In this document: piece after piece, positions 22,179-33,553 of the stretch
Layout of the letters: each line of letters opens with the position of its first letter
How positions within the stretch are numbered: the stretch's first letter is position 1
Assembly (NCBI GenBank): GCA_014898415.1
Contig: RCTD01000022.1
Coordinates: 620,001 to 684,000 of the forward strand
Source: Stromatinia cepivora
Lineage: Eukaryota > Ascomycota > Leotiomycetes > Helotiales > Sclerotiniaceae
DNA length: 64,000 nt
Direction of reading: 5' to 3'
Program-made: the position numbers and the translations under genes
The notes under the pieces: generated by a model
Databases searched by the model: none
The model's input: the letters and a program-made list of their open reading frames with translations, nothing else
Told to the model about the DNA's origin: nothing

Positions 22179-23609
22179 ATGGCATCAACTCGTATGTCGC
22201 CCGGCGGGGCACTTCTAAGAGCATCCAGAGTCTTCGCAATTCCCAATCCTCTCCCACGACCAACTGGTACTCTTTCCTCTCAAGCAACCTTCGATTCCGA
22301 TACTGCGACCCTCCCCCATCCCATCCATCAATCAATTACCACCCCCCAATCCTCACTCGCCAAAGGTGATTGGGGATTCAAACGACCCTTACCATTGCGA
22401 GCTACCACGCACACATCTACACCTATTATACGCGTGGAATCGATCGATACTTTCGAACATGTTACCGAGTTTGGTTCTGCGGCTGATCATAGTTTGACGT
22501 TGCGGAAATGGCAGGAAATGAATATTCCTATTTCGACTCCGAGACCTAGTAAATCGGCGACTGTGATTACGAGGGATCAGTATATTCCTAAACATAGGAG
22601 TGTATTTGAGGATAATATCGATACGACCGTGAGAAATGATTCTCTTCATCCGGCATTGATAGGTCAGGGTAAAGATGATACGCGCTGGAAGTTTTCTGGA
22701 CCATGGCTTGCGGGTCTTACAGAAGGAGAATTCCAGGCCTATGTTGCGAAAGAGGTGGGAAGGAAAAAGAGCGAATTCAGACAATTTCTTAAGGAATCTT
22801 GTGCCTTGTCTCTTGCGAGTGAAGCTCGTGCTAAAGCACATAAGAATGATGAGGATTTAGCAAGTGTCCCAATGATAACCGCGGATCAAATCACCGAAGA
22901 ACAATTATCTACATATATCCGTCATCTCCGACATGATGAATTAACCCTCTATCAACAAATCCGCGTCTTCCTCGATCTTGCACCCTCACCAGCTCCTAGA
23001 CCCGACGAAGATGGTCCAGATTATTATGATTTAGAATCGACCAGAAGACCCAAAGTTGTTGATATTCCCACCTCCCCATCTCCATACGCCGAATCTGGAC
23101 CTCCAAAGACCCACCCTTCAGCTGGATTATCCTATTCTCGAAGTAGCAGTTGGACATACAATCACGCACTCTATGGACCACAAGCATATCATCCTCCTGT
23201 TGAAGCTCGTATCGTCATGCCTAAGAATGCATCTGGGGCGGTCCCGGTTCTAGGAGTAGGAGGAGTTGTCGTGGATATTCCAGCCGGGTTCCCTCAATTT
23301 GATGTACGACCCAGTCAAGGAATTAATGGTCCTCGAGCGCAAGAACAAGTTGCCGGATTACTATATGTCGAACCGGAAAAATATGGAGGGTCCAAAACGT
23401 GGGTCGAACCCAAACATGCATATATTGATGCAAAGGGTAAGATTGTATTATCGGTCTTACCGGCGGATAAGGATGCGGTTGCTGTTAAGGAGGATAAGGT
23501 GGATGAGATTCCCGAACCGTTGCAATGGAATTATACGTCACCTGTTAAGAAGAATAGTTATTTGAAACAGAATGGTAGTGGAGAGGGGTATGGTTTGAGT
23601 GGGTTTTAG
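22179..23609 (+). CDS. MRP51: Mitochondrial small-subunit ribosomal protein MRP51
   Basis: This is a single-exon 476-residue protein of the fungal Mrp51 (bS1m-like) family, a component of the mitochondrial 37S subunit. In yeast it is linked to 5'-leader-dependent mitochondrial translation. The N-terminal region has the family pattern: GALLRASRVFAIP, then KGDWGFKRPLP and the conserved run with IRVESIDTFEHVTEFGSA and KWQEMNIPI. The first 40 residues are Arg/Ser-rich without acidic residues until the FDSD segment, as expected for a mitochondrial presequence. The C-terminus (LQWNYTSP) is typical. The chosen ATG is the first in frame; TTG/GTG alternatives upstream are absent on this strand. It is followed by the convergent aspartic protease gene. 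Confidence 0.9.
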   Translation: MASTRMSPGGALLRASRVFAIPNPLPRPTGTLSSQATFDSDTATLPHPIHQSITTPQSSLAKGDWGFKRPLPLRATTHTSTPIIRVESIDTFEHVTEFGSAADHSLTLRKWQEMNIPISTPRPSKSATVITRDQYIPKHRSVFEDNIDTTVRNDSLHPALIGQGKDDTRWKFSGPWLAGLTEGEFQAYVAKEVGRKKSEFRQFLKESCALSLASEARAKAHKNDEDLASVPMITADQITEEQLSTYIRHLRHDELTLYQQIRVFLDLAPSPAPRPDEDGPDYYDLESTRRPKVVDIPTSPSPYAESGPPKTHPSAGLSYSRSSSWTYNHALYGPQAYHPPVEARIVMPKNASGAVPVLGVGGVVVDIPAGFPQFDVRPSQGINGPRAQEQVAGLLYVEPEKYGGSKTWVEPKHAYIDAKGKIVLSVLPADKDAVAVKEDKVDEIPEPLQWNYTSPVKKNSYLKQNGSGEGYGLSGF

Positions 23610-24067
23610 GAATGGATGGTTGGTTGTATGTATATTATATTGCATATGTACATTTTAAAAGAATTTATGAGAATGCTAGACGATATACAGACGGTACGTC
23701 AATCAGGTAGCATAAACATTTTTATAGGCGAGCATTATCTCGGTCTTGAATCTTGTTCTTTATTTCTTATAATTCAGAGTCGATGCTTGACCTGACGTGA
23801 TCCATTGAACTATTCACATGAGTGAGTACTCAGCACCTATATCTCAAATTTCACATCTCAACATTAATCATCCATCCCATCCACTCCAATACAAGAAAAA
23901 GGTAGAACCCCCCTAAGATTACAAGGAATCATTCTGCCTCCTCCCCCAGAGATTCCATCGTTCATTTCCAAATTTAAGAATAGCACCCTCAAGGAAGCCC
24001 TGAGAGTATCATACCTCCCTCCTCGCGCTTGCATCCAAATCCCTCTCTCCCTCACAATTCCCCCTCC
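23610..24067. other. Convergent 3' spacer
   Basis: This is the 458 bp between the MRP51 stop and the aspartic protease stop. It is AT-rich near MRP51 and C-rich near the protease. No gene or repeat is seen. Confidence 0.7.
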
Positions 24068-25481
24068 TCACAACTTCCCCTGCGCAATCCAAACCACTCT
24101 TTTGTCATCATCAACCCCCACGCTCGTCCCCAAAAACCAGGGCGCTCCAAATGTGCACCGACTCCCCAGCGAAATACTCAATACACACATTCCCTCCAGC
24201 GAGACACTACCTGGTCCCTGTGCTCCTCGTGCTAGATATCTGTACGGGAGTTTTACCGTCGTGCTCGTGGTTGCACTACCAAACGTAAAATCCAACGTCA
24301 AATCCCTCGGAATATCCTCACATTTACTCGGATACACCACATAATCTTGATAATTGCTCAATCCCGTCTTTTCGAAAAACTCCTTGTTGTCGCTCGAATA
24401 CGGTAAGGATAATTGCAACGATCCGGAATCAACGAAACATGTTTCGTCCGGGTAATCGGACACAATACTCGTATTCTCATGCGCAATTGTTGGTTGAGAA
24501 ATATAATATCCGCTGCTACCTGCGGCTGTTGTGATAGGTACTGAGATTGATTTTCCGGTGTAGGAGGAAGGAGGTGGTAAGGAACCGAAGAGGAGGGTAC
24601 CGGTATAATCGTAGGATACGGAGGAATCAGCAGGAGGGGGGGAAAAATACATGGATACTATAGAAGAGGGAATCCGTCCTTGATTCAATAGATTGGTTTT
24701 GATATTAGGACCAGAACCTCTTCCTACAGTAGATGCAAGACCCATAATCCCATAATCGTAAAAGAGTGCTGGACATGGTGAACCTTCTGCAACATATTGA
24801 CGCACGGTTCCGGATGAGATGAGTGCGATTTCGATGTTGGGGATCGAGGGGCCGGGAAGGGAGGAGGGGAAGAATAGTGTATCGTTTACGATTTTGTCCG
24901 CATCTAGGATTTTGGAATTCCCGCCGTAGGAATAGCTTCCGGTAAAATTGGAAATCTTGGAGTTGTCGGTATGGTAGTAATATTGCGGTGTGGTGTTGCA
25001 TGGTCCTGGAAATCCGAGGTATTGAGATCCGTAGTTTAGGGTTGCGTTGGGACCGAATACCTGGGGTTGTTAGCTTGTATTATGGTGATAGATGATTTAT
25101 GTGATTTGTGATATTGGATTTGGGTTTGGATATGAAGGTTCCTTATAACTTTGGAGTGACTTCAAACTTATATATCCCTTCATCTTGGGCAGAGACATCC
25201 ATCAAACCCCCAAGCCCGAAACACCCCCCTCCCCCCCCCCAAAAAACACAAAAAAAAAAACATACCCAAAAATCCGAACTCCCATAATCAACCACAACCT
25301 CGATACTCTGTCCAATATCCTTATTGCCACTCCCTACCATAACCGACGTAGTGACTTTACTCAGATCTCCATATAGAAGACGAATTGGCATTGATATTCC
25401 ACCTGATGCTTGACCTTCCAATGCTTGTGCTATTTGGATATCGTTTAAAGCCAGGAGGCTGGTGAGGGGTGGAATTTTCAT
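24068..25481 (-). CDS. Pepsin-like aspartic protease (family A1), atypical first active-site triad
   Basis: This is a predicted 403-residue A1 peptidase. Exon 1 is 25266-25481 (72 codons) and exon 2 is 24068-25060. The 205-nt intron (25061-25265, GTATGT..CCCAG) is phase 0, and joining gives SSDFW|VFGPNATLNYG, a continuous family sequence. The second catalytic motif is canonical (CFVDSGSLQLSLP). The first reads VVDYGSSDFWV, where Asp65 is present but the usual Thr/Ser of D-T-G is Tyr. Other family landmarks are YGIMGLAS near the middle and WFLGTSVGV near the end. The N-terminus (MKIPPLTSLLAL) is only weakly like a secretion signal; an alternative upstream in-frame segment is more hydrophobic but looks like UTR. 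It is probably secreted or vacuolar. Activity is uncertain because of the DYG. Confidence 0.85.
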
Positions 25482-26929
25482 TTTGGATTGTGTGGTGATG
25501 TGGTGATGATGATGTGTGGAAGAATGGATGGATGAAGGGGATAGAGGGAAAGAGAGGGAGAGAGAGAAGTAATACAAGAGAATGACGATTTTATATACAA
25601 AACAACACAATAAAATAAAACACTCTACGGAATAATTATATCAAAGAACGATAACGGTATATCCATAAAAAAAGAACGAACGATACGATATAATATAACA
25701 CACGAGTATGAATACGAAGCCCCCAAACTAAAACACGAAAAAATATTCTCTCCATACCCCCGGAAATATTGATGGATATAAACCAAAAGTGGATAATAAA
25801 ACTTTGTAAAAGAATCCACTTTCCTAATTCTTCCAATCATACAGAGTACACACCATTCAACTTTCTCCCAACTTTAAATAAATCGGATTAGACCCATATA
25901 CCTAGTTTGTCGAGTTCATCGGTACTTCGTCCCAAACCCCTATACGGATGAATATTAGACCGCCTTTATCACTTTACTCGTATTGTGGCTCGAGATATTG
26001 ACCTGACCAGCCACAACCTCCAATTCATTACAGAAAACATCAAACAGAATCGGTAAGATATACATCCATATAAAGATTTGATAAATATTAAGAGTCCGAA
26101 TTAAGAGTCCGAATCTTTCGAGATTATACTTTGTACTCAGTACGATAGGTACCTAGCTATTCAATAACCTACCCTACCGTCAAAACTCGGTGAACTGAGG
26201 TAGGCTATCACAAATATGGATTAGAGTTTTTGCGGGATAAATCGCTTGCATTGTTTAAAAGAGTATAGATTCATTAAAATTAGAATAAAATTGAAGCAAA
26301 ATTAGAGGATTTCTTCTAATCAGATATTCTGCCTTTTGGATAGTGACAGCGTATCTCAGTTCACCGAGTTTTGACGATATTAAGACATTATGCTAATACC
26401 ATATTCAGGGGTAAAACAATCTACCTACTACCTACCATCTACTATCTACCATCTACCATCTACCATCTGCCATCTACCATCTACCATCCAGAAACCAGAA
26501 AACGTAATAAAGCGGAGAGGGAAGATTGAGTCGGAGTACCCTTCGTATTTATTAATTTGTATTACGTGTACTCCGTCCTCGAGTATGTAATCTGCCATGG
26601 GATTTTCATTAAGAAAAAGAAATGTGGATTTTGCATGAATCAATTAATCAATCAATCAATCATGCTGTGCCTGCCTAATAAACTGTATACACAATACACA
26701 CTCCAACCACTACAATCGATATCTTTTCATCAATTCAATTCAGTTCATCCCATGCCATTCCATTCGCATTCCCGTTTGATATGTAGAACACAATCTCACA
26801 GTGCGAAAAACCATATCATCCCATCATTCCACCCTAATATCACATCACATACACCCCTTCTCGCCCTCACCCTCACAATCTAATCGCACACCGCACCCCT
26901 CCAATATCACGCATCTCGCACCTCACATC
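25482..26929. other. Intergenic region with a small TIR element
   Basis: No gene is supported. It contains a roughly 200-bp MITE-like element (26177-26377, listed separately), a TAGGTACCTA palindrome (26146-26155), a CTACCATCTAC repeat (26420-26490), GAGTAC/ACTCCGT words near 26535 and 26570, and a C-rich run toward 26930 that is the 3' flank of BBC1. Confidence 0.6.
26177..26377. mobile_element. MITE-like element with terminal inverted repeats and TA target duplication
   Basis: The left end CCGTCAAAACTCGGTGAACT matches the reverse complement of the right end with one mismatch in the first base, and the similarity extends imperfectly to about 38 bp. TA dinucleotides flank both ends (26175-26176 and 26378-26379), as expected for a Tc1/mariner-type miniature element. 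The 201-bp interior is AT-rich and non-coding. No transposase is present in the window. Confidence 0.78.
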
Positions 26930-29900
26930 TCAATTTCCCTCACCCCAACCAACCCAACTTCTAGGCATGACCCTCCAAATCTTCACCTCACCACTCCTCA
27001 AATCATCCAACTTAAAACTCTCCAACTTAACCTTCTTACTCTCTCGTCCCTGTTCCCAAGCGCGTAACTTCTTCTTCGTTCCATCCCATTCAGCTACTAC
27101 TCCCATGTGATCAGGTTTACCAACTTCTACTGCATATTTCGTATGCATGGATCCATGTTTTCCTTGAAATCTAGTATTTCTCAACGTGACAATATCACCA
27201 GGTCGAATTTCATCGAATTGTTGAGTCGATGCATTTGCCATGTTACTATAGACAAGAGCACCATATGCGCGAGTTCCTACTGGCATAAGAACACCGGCCA
27301 ATGGTTTTAACAATTCAAGAATTAATCCTTGAGGAGTACCATCACCGACAATAGTATTTTGTCTAACACTTACTGCTTCAATGACACGTTTACCAAAACG
27401 TTCATGAGCATCTTCCAATTGATCTTGACGTAAACGAGCAGGTGGTCCTTCATGTTTTTGTTCAAGTTGACATTCAGAAGGATCCTTTGGATTGTATTGA
27501 GCTGCGATAATTGTTTGAGAGTAATCATGAAATAAGACGAAAAGTTCTCTTGTGACAACAGGTTGATTCGTATCAGAAATTGATGATGTATCTTCCGATT
27601 CAGTCAAAATGTCTTTTCGAGCTTGAAAAACAGGCGGAAGACTTTTTTTAACAGTCCACCATTGACTACCAATTGCCAAATCAACATCATTGGCCATAAA
27701 ACCAGGATCCATAGACATTCTATTTAAATCCACAGATCTTCTTGCGCCAGTAACAGCAGCACGATTGAGATCCAAAGATTGCTTAATTGCAGGCTTATTG
27801 GGAGGTGGAGGTGGAGCTCGACCTTGTTTAGGTGAGGCAAATGATCTTGGTGGAGAAGCTGAATATAAATCATCTTCAACAGGTTCCATTTTTGGTGTAG
27901 CTGGAGCAACATGAACTGGCGCGCTTGTCGCTGTTGAATGATTATAAGAATCAAATTCATTATCCTCAGGCTCCCATGGAGCTGGTGCCCTCCCAGGTGG
28001 TGGCGGTGGTGGAGCTGGTGGAGCAACTCTTGGGACCTCTGCTGATGGACGAGGAGGTGGTTGTGATGGCAATGGTGGTGGTATAGCTTTCGGAGCCGTA
28101 GGTGGAGGAAGGGGAGGAGGAGCAAAGGTTGGAGAAGCAAGTGGAGATCGCAGAGTAGTATCATCGACACTTGCTTCTTTAGTATGCTTCAGAGCTTCTT
28201 TATGGTGTACCGCGGAAGCGATATCGGTATCATAATCGCCCTCATATTCATCTTCTTTTTCATCATCCACAGGTACAGGAGGTGGATTTGAATGAGGAAC
28301 AACATCTTGATCACCAGTTGAAGATCGGCTTAACGTTGCCCCAGGTGGAGGTGGTGGAGGTGCTCGAGTATGAGATAAAGGAGTAGGAATACCTGCTGGA
28401 ATAGGTGGGACTCTACTGCCACGCCTACCACCTGGAGTATTTGGAGATTGTGGTGATTGATCAGGACTAAAGTATGAAGCTCTTCTATTAGATGGTGATC
28501 GTGGAGAACCTGGTGCCTCGGAAGGTCGAGGAGGAGCTTGAGGTGGTTCAGCACTTGGAGTGGTCAATGACAACTTTTGTGTTTGCTCAGTCATTTCATC
28601 ATCAGATTCATAACCGGCACCTGGAGACAATAAGGCTGGAGGAGGTGCAGGAACAGGTCGAGCTAGTGAACAATAAGTAAAGGGAATTCATTAAATTCAT
28701 AGATATAACTTACAATCAGTTGGAACAGGCGGAGGAGCTGGTCGCCCGCTTGGAATTGGGGGTGGCGCGCCACTATCGTGAGATGGTACTGATAGAATAT
28801 TAGTTTTTGAGATAAACAAAATAGGTCATGGGATATACCTGGTGGTGGGGCCAATTCATCTTCTTTTTCAGGTACAGCATCCTCAACATCCGGTACCACA
28901 TCAGCAGGACGCGCAGATGAGACTGGCCTCTTCTCGTCTTCCACATCTGCTTGTTTTCCCACCTCATCAGGGCTTCGAACTCTAAACATACCAGGAAGAG
29001 GAATCATTGGTACAGGTGGCGCGCTAGCTATTGGAGAAGTTATTGATTCTAATCCAGCCGTACTTCCACGTTTTTGAATGGGTACTGATGGCTTCTTCTT
29101 CTTTGGTGGAAGAGGAGCTGCCATTGGCATTCCACCACCAAACATTCCATGCATACCCATACCACCACTCATTTTTGCCATTCGCGCTCGTAATTCTTCT
29201 TTGCGTCTGACTTCGGGATCAATATCATCTTCCTCTTCCTCTTCCCCCTCTGCTTCAATAGGTGAAGGTTCCTCAACAGCTCCTTCTTCCTCACCAACAT
29301 CTGGCTCTACAACTGGAGCCGTTGGGGCACGAGGGGGTGGTTGAGGAGGTTTGGCTCTAGGTTTGTCGTCACTATCATCCTTCCCAGTATCTTCCAATTC
29401 TTCCGCAGTTTCAGCTGCTCCAGACATATCCGCTTCATTACCATCGTCAATTGAAGGATTAGGTCCGCGAGATGATTTGGTTCTTCGTGGTAGGGCACCT
29501 CCTTCTTCCCTTATGGAATCCATTGAAACGCTTCCTGGCCTATCCCCAGTATCCGGTCGTTCTAAGCTGGCAGTATCACCCTCTTCTGTAGCTTCATGAG
29601 ACTCTGTTCTCTTTTTCGGCGGGCGCTTAGGTTTTTCTTTCTTTTGTGCTGCATCCGCATGCCTAGAAGCTTGTTCCATTTGTTGTTTTTGCAAAAGAGC
29701 GATACGTTCCTTGAGACTTGTTGGCTTGGGTTGTTCCTCTTCATTATTGTTACCTGGAGAAGTTGGCGCCAATCCTGCTCGTTCAGCTTGTTCTTGATTC
29801 TCATTCTCCTTTGCTGCAATCTCGGGGTCCTCCTCACGTCTGTAAATCTTTTGTGGCGGCGGTTCACGAGGTGTAGGAACATAAGCATCCTTTCTTGGAG

Positions 29901-30528
29901 GTGGGGCAACAAATGGCTTTTTGATGAAATTATTCGAACTTCCAGAACTAAAACCCGTGGGTTTGAATGGAGCTGGCGGAGGAGCAGCTTTGTTGAAAGC
30001 TGCGATACGATCCCGAAACGACCCACCGCTTGGCTTTTCACTGACAGGAGGAGAAATTGGTTTTTGACTTGGAGGTGGTCTTGTAGCTGCTGGTGTTGAG
30101 GGTGGAGGCGGGGAGGCGGGTTTTGGAGCTTTAGCCTGTGGAGCCGGTTGAGTAGGAGGAGGAAGTTGTCTCTCTTGTACAACAGGAGCTTCGGGAACCT
30201 CTTCAGGTTGTGCTTCGGGTTCAGGCTGTGGTTCTGGTTCTCTCACTGGTTCGGGAGCGACAGCGGCAGAAGCTGGTTCCTGCTCCTTCTTTGGTCGATG
30301 GACACGCGTAGGTCTTGGAGGTGCAGTAGGTTCATACTTTTCCACAAAATTTCGTGGAAAGATACCTTCTTGTTTGACTCCTGATGTATCAACATATTCT
30401 CCAGCATACCAATCTGCGTCTTCCTCCTCCGTCACCGTAATAATTTGACCATTCGGAAAGTGAAGATCATCTTCATGCGGTGACGTATATTCAAATATAG
30501 CCTTCACTTTGAATGGTGGAATGGACAT
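26930..30528 (-). CDS. BBC1: BBC1-like SH3 protein of actin patches
   Basis: This 1,165-residue protein is related to yeast Bbc1, which binds type I myosin and tunes Arp2/3-dependent actin assembly at endocytic patches. The exons are 28839-30528, 28714-28788 and 26930-28662, with 50- and 51-nt introns (28789-28838 and 28663-28713). Joining restores one frame. An N-terminal SH3 domain covers about residues 5-68 (KAIFEYTSPHEDDLHF, DADWYAGEYV, GIFPRNFVEKYEP). A long disordered Pro/Glu/Lys-rich middle contains poly-Pro ligand motifs. The last 300 residues form the cysteine-protease-like fold module of the BBC1/AIM3 family (QWWTVKKSLPP, LFHDYSQTIIAAQ, RPGDIVTLRN, HTKYAVEVGKPDHMGVV). In that block a Cys-His pair typical of an active protease is not obvious, so a non-catalytic role fits. 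It is divergent from RTR1. Confidence 0.9.
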
Positions 30529-31589
30529 CTTGAAGGTAAAAGTTGTGGTTCAAAGTTATTGTTGATGTTGTAACTCGGTCCCAACGAGTTACCAACCACC
30601 GAAGTCCGATTTTGTGACGGATGATGTTCGTAACAATCTAGCGGTGGATTTGAAGGAATGAAACTTTGCTAGGTGGAATACAATTGACACAACTTTTCTT
30701 TTGTAATATTTACTGAATTGAAATGGTATGGAAGGGGAGGAAAATGTCGGGAAATCTGAAAGAGGCGGGGCGGTGTTTGTATCTAAACTCTGCTAGTCTA
30801 CGTCAGCGCATGAATGAAACGAAGTCATAAACGGGATGTATCTTGAAAGTTGAAAACATATAATAATAATAATAATAATAGACTTACCAAGAGTGTGAGA
30901 ATCCCTAGAGTAAAACTAAATATTAAGTATCGATTGAGTAAAGTTCAATCTGTAGTATGTAGTTCTTTTTCTTTTGTAAACAAGCAGGTATCAATATATT
31001 AACTAGTAATTTATTGGAGGGGAACCAAGGTATGAAGGTTTGCTAGGCGGGCATATGCTGTTATGGCTTGATTTGTGGTGCTTTGCGCGCTGCCTTGGGA
31101 GATTTCCTATATGACCTATTGCATGATCTGGTGGGTAAAGAAAGCTTCCAAGTTATTCAATATTGCTTGAGTACTTTAGATGGATGTGGCACTTTGAGGC
31201 ACAGGCACAAGTTATGAGTGGGTGAACAAGAGTGGCTAGAGCGGATTTGAAGCTTACTCTGTACAGCTGCTTATTTACATTGGATCGGAGGACAAGAAAT
31301 GGATTATTATTAATTCCCTTTCCAATCAATAATGATATGACATTGATTTCTTTCTTCAACCGATCTACTTGAAACTAGAATCCCATACGAAGCTCCCTAT
31401 ATTTTAGGCTATTACCGTACCTAACTACCTACCTAACTGTTTATTAGATTACCCTTAATCAGACCAATTAATCGATTACTTAGATCTACGGAGTAAAAAA
31501 CCATCAAATCTCATATCTAATATCTTATCAAATAAAACCAAACCTCAAACCTACCCACAAACAAACAGAAAAAATAAAAACACATAAAT
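30529..31589. promoter_or_regulatory. Divergent promoter region between BBC1 and RTR1
   Basis: This 1,061-bp region separates the starts of the two genes. It contains an (AAT)n run near 30860-30880 and pyrimidine-rich stretches toward RTR1 with an A-rich leader (AACAGAAAAAATAAAAACACA) directly before the RTR1 ATG. No TATA box or known operator can be assigned. Confidence 0.5.
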
Positions 31590-32513
31590 ATGTCGACCCC
31601 TCAAAAGCCCAAATCAATCCTAAAGCAGACCTCCTACCCCGCCACCTCCAATACCTCCAATGCGTCTCCCACCAAAGCCAAAGCCGAGCGCGATCGCGAA
31701 GTAGCCCTCTACCACGCACGACTCATCCAAGAACGCAAAGAAATCGAATTAGAAATCCTCGCCTCAACCGAAGAACTCATCGATTTCCCCCTAGCATCCT
31801 CACCATACGATGCCTCCAACCCATCGCCGTCAGACGCACAAGCATTCAAAGAGATGCTTCGTCCTTTTCAACCAAGCGATTATGATGCCCTAATCCTCGA
31901 GCGTAATCTCGATAGTCGTTGCGGATACACTTTATGTGCCAACCCTCGACCTCGAGATAATAAAGGGGGACAATGGAGATTATTGGGCATGTCGGGGAAA
32001 GCAAAGGATTTCAGAATTGCTAAGAAAGAGGATGCTGAGAAATGGTGCTCGGATACTTGTGCCAGGCGTGCTCTATATATTCGAGTTCAACTGAGCGAAT
32101 GCCCGGCCTGGGAGAGGAGTGGTGAAAGTTCTGCTACGAAAATAGATCTACTGGATGAGCCTAAGACCGAGGAAGATTTGGTTATGGATGGAATCGGGAA
32201 TTTGGATTTGAACAAACAAGATGCCCAAGAGAAACAGAGAAAATCTGGAAATCTTGCATTGGAGAGGGGAGAAACCGGTCAAGGGTCTTCGAGACATGTT
32301 GCGAATTTCTCTATAGTAGAGAAGGAGGTCAAGCAGGGTTATGTCAAACCTCCGACGTTCGACTCGAATGATCTTTCTGAAAGGATGGACACATTGCACT
32401 TGGATCTTGAGGGCCATACATCTACATTTAATCATGGGAGCAGATACGGAGATTTATTTGGAGAAGATGATGACGGTGATGACACTGAAATGGATACAGA
32501 CTGGAAAATATGA
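31590..32513 (+). CDS. RTR1: RNA polymerase II CTD phosphatase, RTR1/RPAP2 family
   Basis: This is a single-exon 307-residue protein. Rtr1/RPAP2 removes Ser5 phosphates from the Rpb1 C-terminal domain during the transition to elongation and shuttles with polymerase II. The zinc-finger core is visible: ERNLDSRCGYTLCANP (C111, C116) and KWCSDTCARRALYIRVQLSE (C153, C157), followed by PAWER. The fourth ligand is Cys here. The N-terminus is basic with a helical segment (residues 33-66) preceding the core. The C-terminal third is acidic and disordered, ending in a DDDGDDTEMDTD tail. The length is close to other fungal members. Confidence 0.92.
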   Translation: MSTPQKPKSILKQTSYPATSNTSNASPTKAKAERDREVALYHARLIQERKEIELEILASTEELIDFPLASSPYDASNPSPSDAQAFKEMLRPFQPSDYDALILERNLDSRCGYTLCANPRPRDNKGGQWRLLGMSGKAKDFRIAKKEDAEKWCSDTCARRALYIRVQLSECPAWERSGESSATKIDLLDEPKTEEDLVMDGIGNLDLNKQDAQEKQRKSGNLALERGETGQGSSRHVANFSIVEKEVKQGYVKPPTFDSNDLSERMDTLHLDLEGHTSTFNHGSRYGDLFGEDDDGDDTEMDTDWKI

Positions 32514-32999
32514 TTGTATTATTTGGAGTTATGGAGTTCATGGCAGGAAGGAGTAAAATATGATACCCCCGCGTTCGTCACAATCAATGGCATAGATTAA
32601 CCCTAAATCAATCCTCATTGGTGAAGCCCAAATTCCAACCGTGATTGGACTTGCCGGAAGAGTAAGACCATAATCAAATCGACCACGCAGAACTTACCGC
32701 TAAACCGGACGGATCGCATAGAGGGACCGTAGCTCGCTCTACCTGTGTGCCACTGCGTGCATCAAGCTCACAGCATACATCATTAGAAGATCATAACATT
32801 CACAAAAAGCGAAAAGTTTTCCCGAAGGATGGCAATCAAGCCTCAACTCCTAAGAAAGGAGTATCACAGGCGACACCTAGTTTGGGAGGAATTCTCTCAC
32901 ATTGATCTGTATACACTTCCTGTCCTTTTATACGCCAGTAGCCATCAGATCCATGTGTTTCCCAATAAAATCTCCCATACCCTTTGTAAATGCATATAT
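32514..32999. other. Convergent 3' spacer between RTR1 and RPS17
   Basis: 486 bp. I see nothing beyond 3' UTR-like sequence. An ORF on the plus strand at 32829-33104 is the antisense shadow of RPS17. Confidence 0.7.
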
Positions 33000-33553
33000 T
33001 TATTCTCTGCGGGCAGGTCTGTCGCCGAATCGTCTTGGTCCACGCTCGGTGGTTTGTGCTTGGGTGACTGCGGTAACGTTGCATGGGATAGAATCGAACT
33101 GTAATAAAATATTAGACACGTCATTAATTTCGCATTGCGCAAAATACATACACCAAGGCTCTTGAGGAGCTCCTTTGTCTCGACATCAACCTCGAGTTGT
33201 CCGCTCTCAGTGCTGGAAACATCGAGAGCAGAAACCTCTGGAACGTATTGATCCTTACGTTCTCTCTCCTCTTCTTGAAGCTTGAAGGAGATACCACGGA
33301 CTGGTCCACGTTGAATACGCTTCATCAAATGGGTGGTGTAACCGGCGATCTAGTTATCAATTATTAGCCATTTGTTCGAATTCGTTCAATTGAACATTTT
33401 ATTTACCTTGTTGCGGAGACGCTTGGAAGCAATGATGGCGATCTCATCACAGATTCTCTTGTTGGTCTCGAAATCGAGAGTCAACTTTGGGTAATATCTC
33501 TCGATAATGACCTTGGCGGACTTCTTAACTGTCTTGGTACGAACGCGACCCAT
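33000..33553 (-). CDS. RPS17: 40S ribosomal protein eS17
   Basis: This is a complete 147-residue cytosolic small-subunit protein in three exons: 33407-33553 (49 codons), 33152-33349 (66 codons) and 33000-33098. The introns are 33350-33406 (57 nt) and 33099-33151 (53 nt), both phase 0. The donor of the second intron must be GTATGT after CTTGGT rather than the overlapping GTGTAT, because only that keeps LKSLG|FDSIP in frame. Hallmarks are [55 protein letters not shown] and a basic C-terminus [11 protein letters not shown]. High sequence conservation leaves no doubt about identity. Confidence 0.97.

Noticed and set aside
25143..25261. Extra exon of the protease (DVSAQDEG frame)
   Set aside because: Joining 25266 directly to 25060 gives a continuous phase-0 family sequence; the candidate exon would end in a stop.
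29596..30384. Arg/Trp/Phe-rich plus-strand ORFs opposite BBC1
   Set aside because: They are antisense to Pro/Lys-rich coding sequence; composition is the complement of the real gene.
32829..33165. Plus-strand ORFs opposite RPS17
   Set aside because: They are antisense shadows of the eS17 exons and intron.
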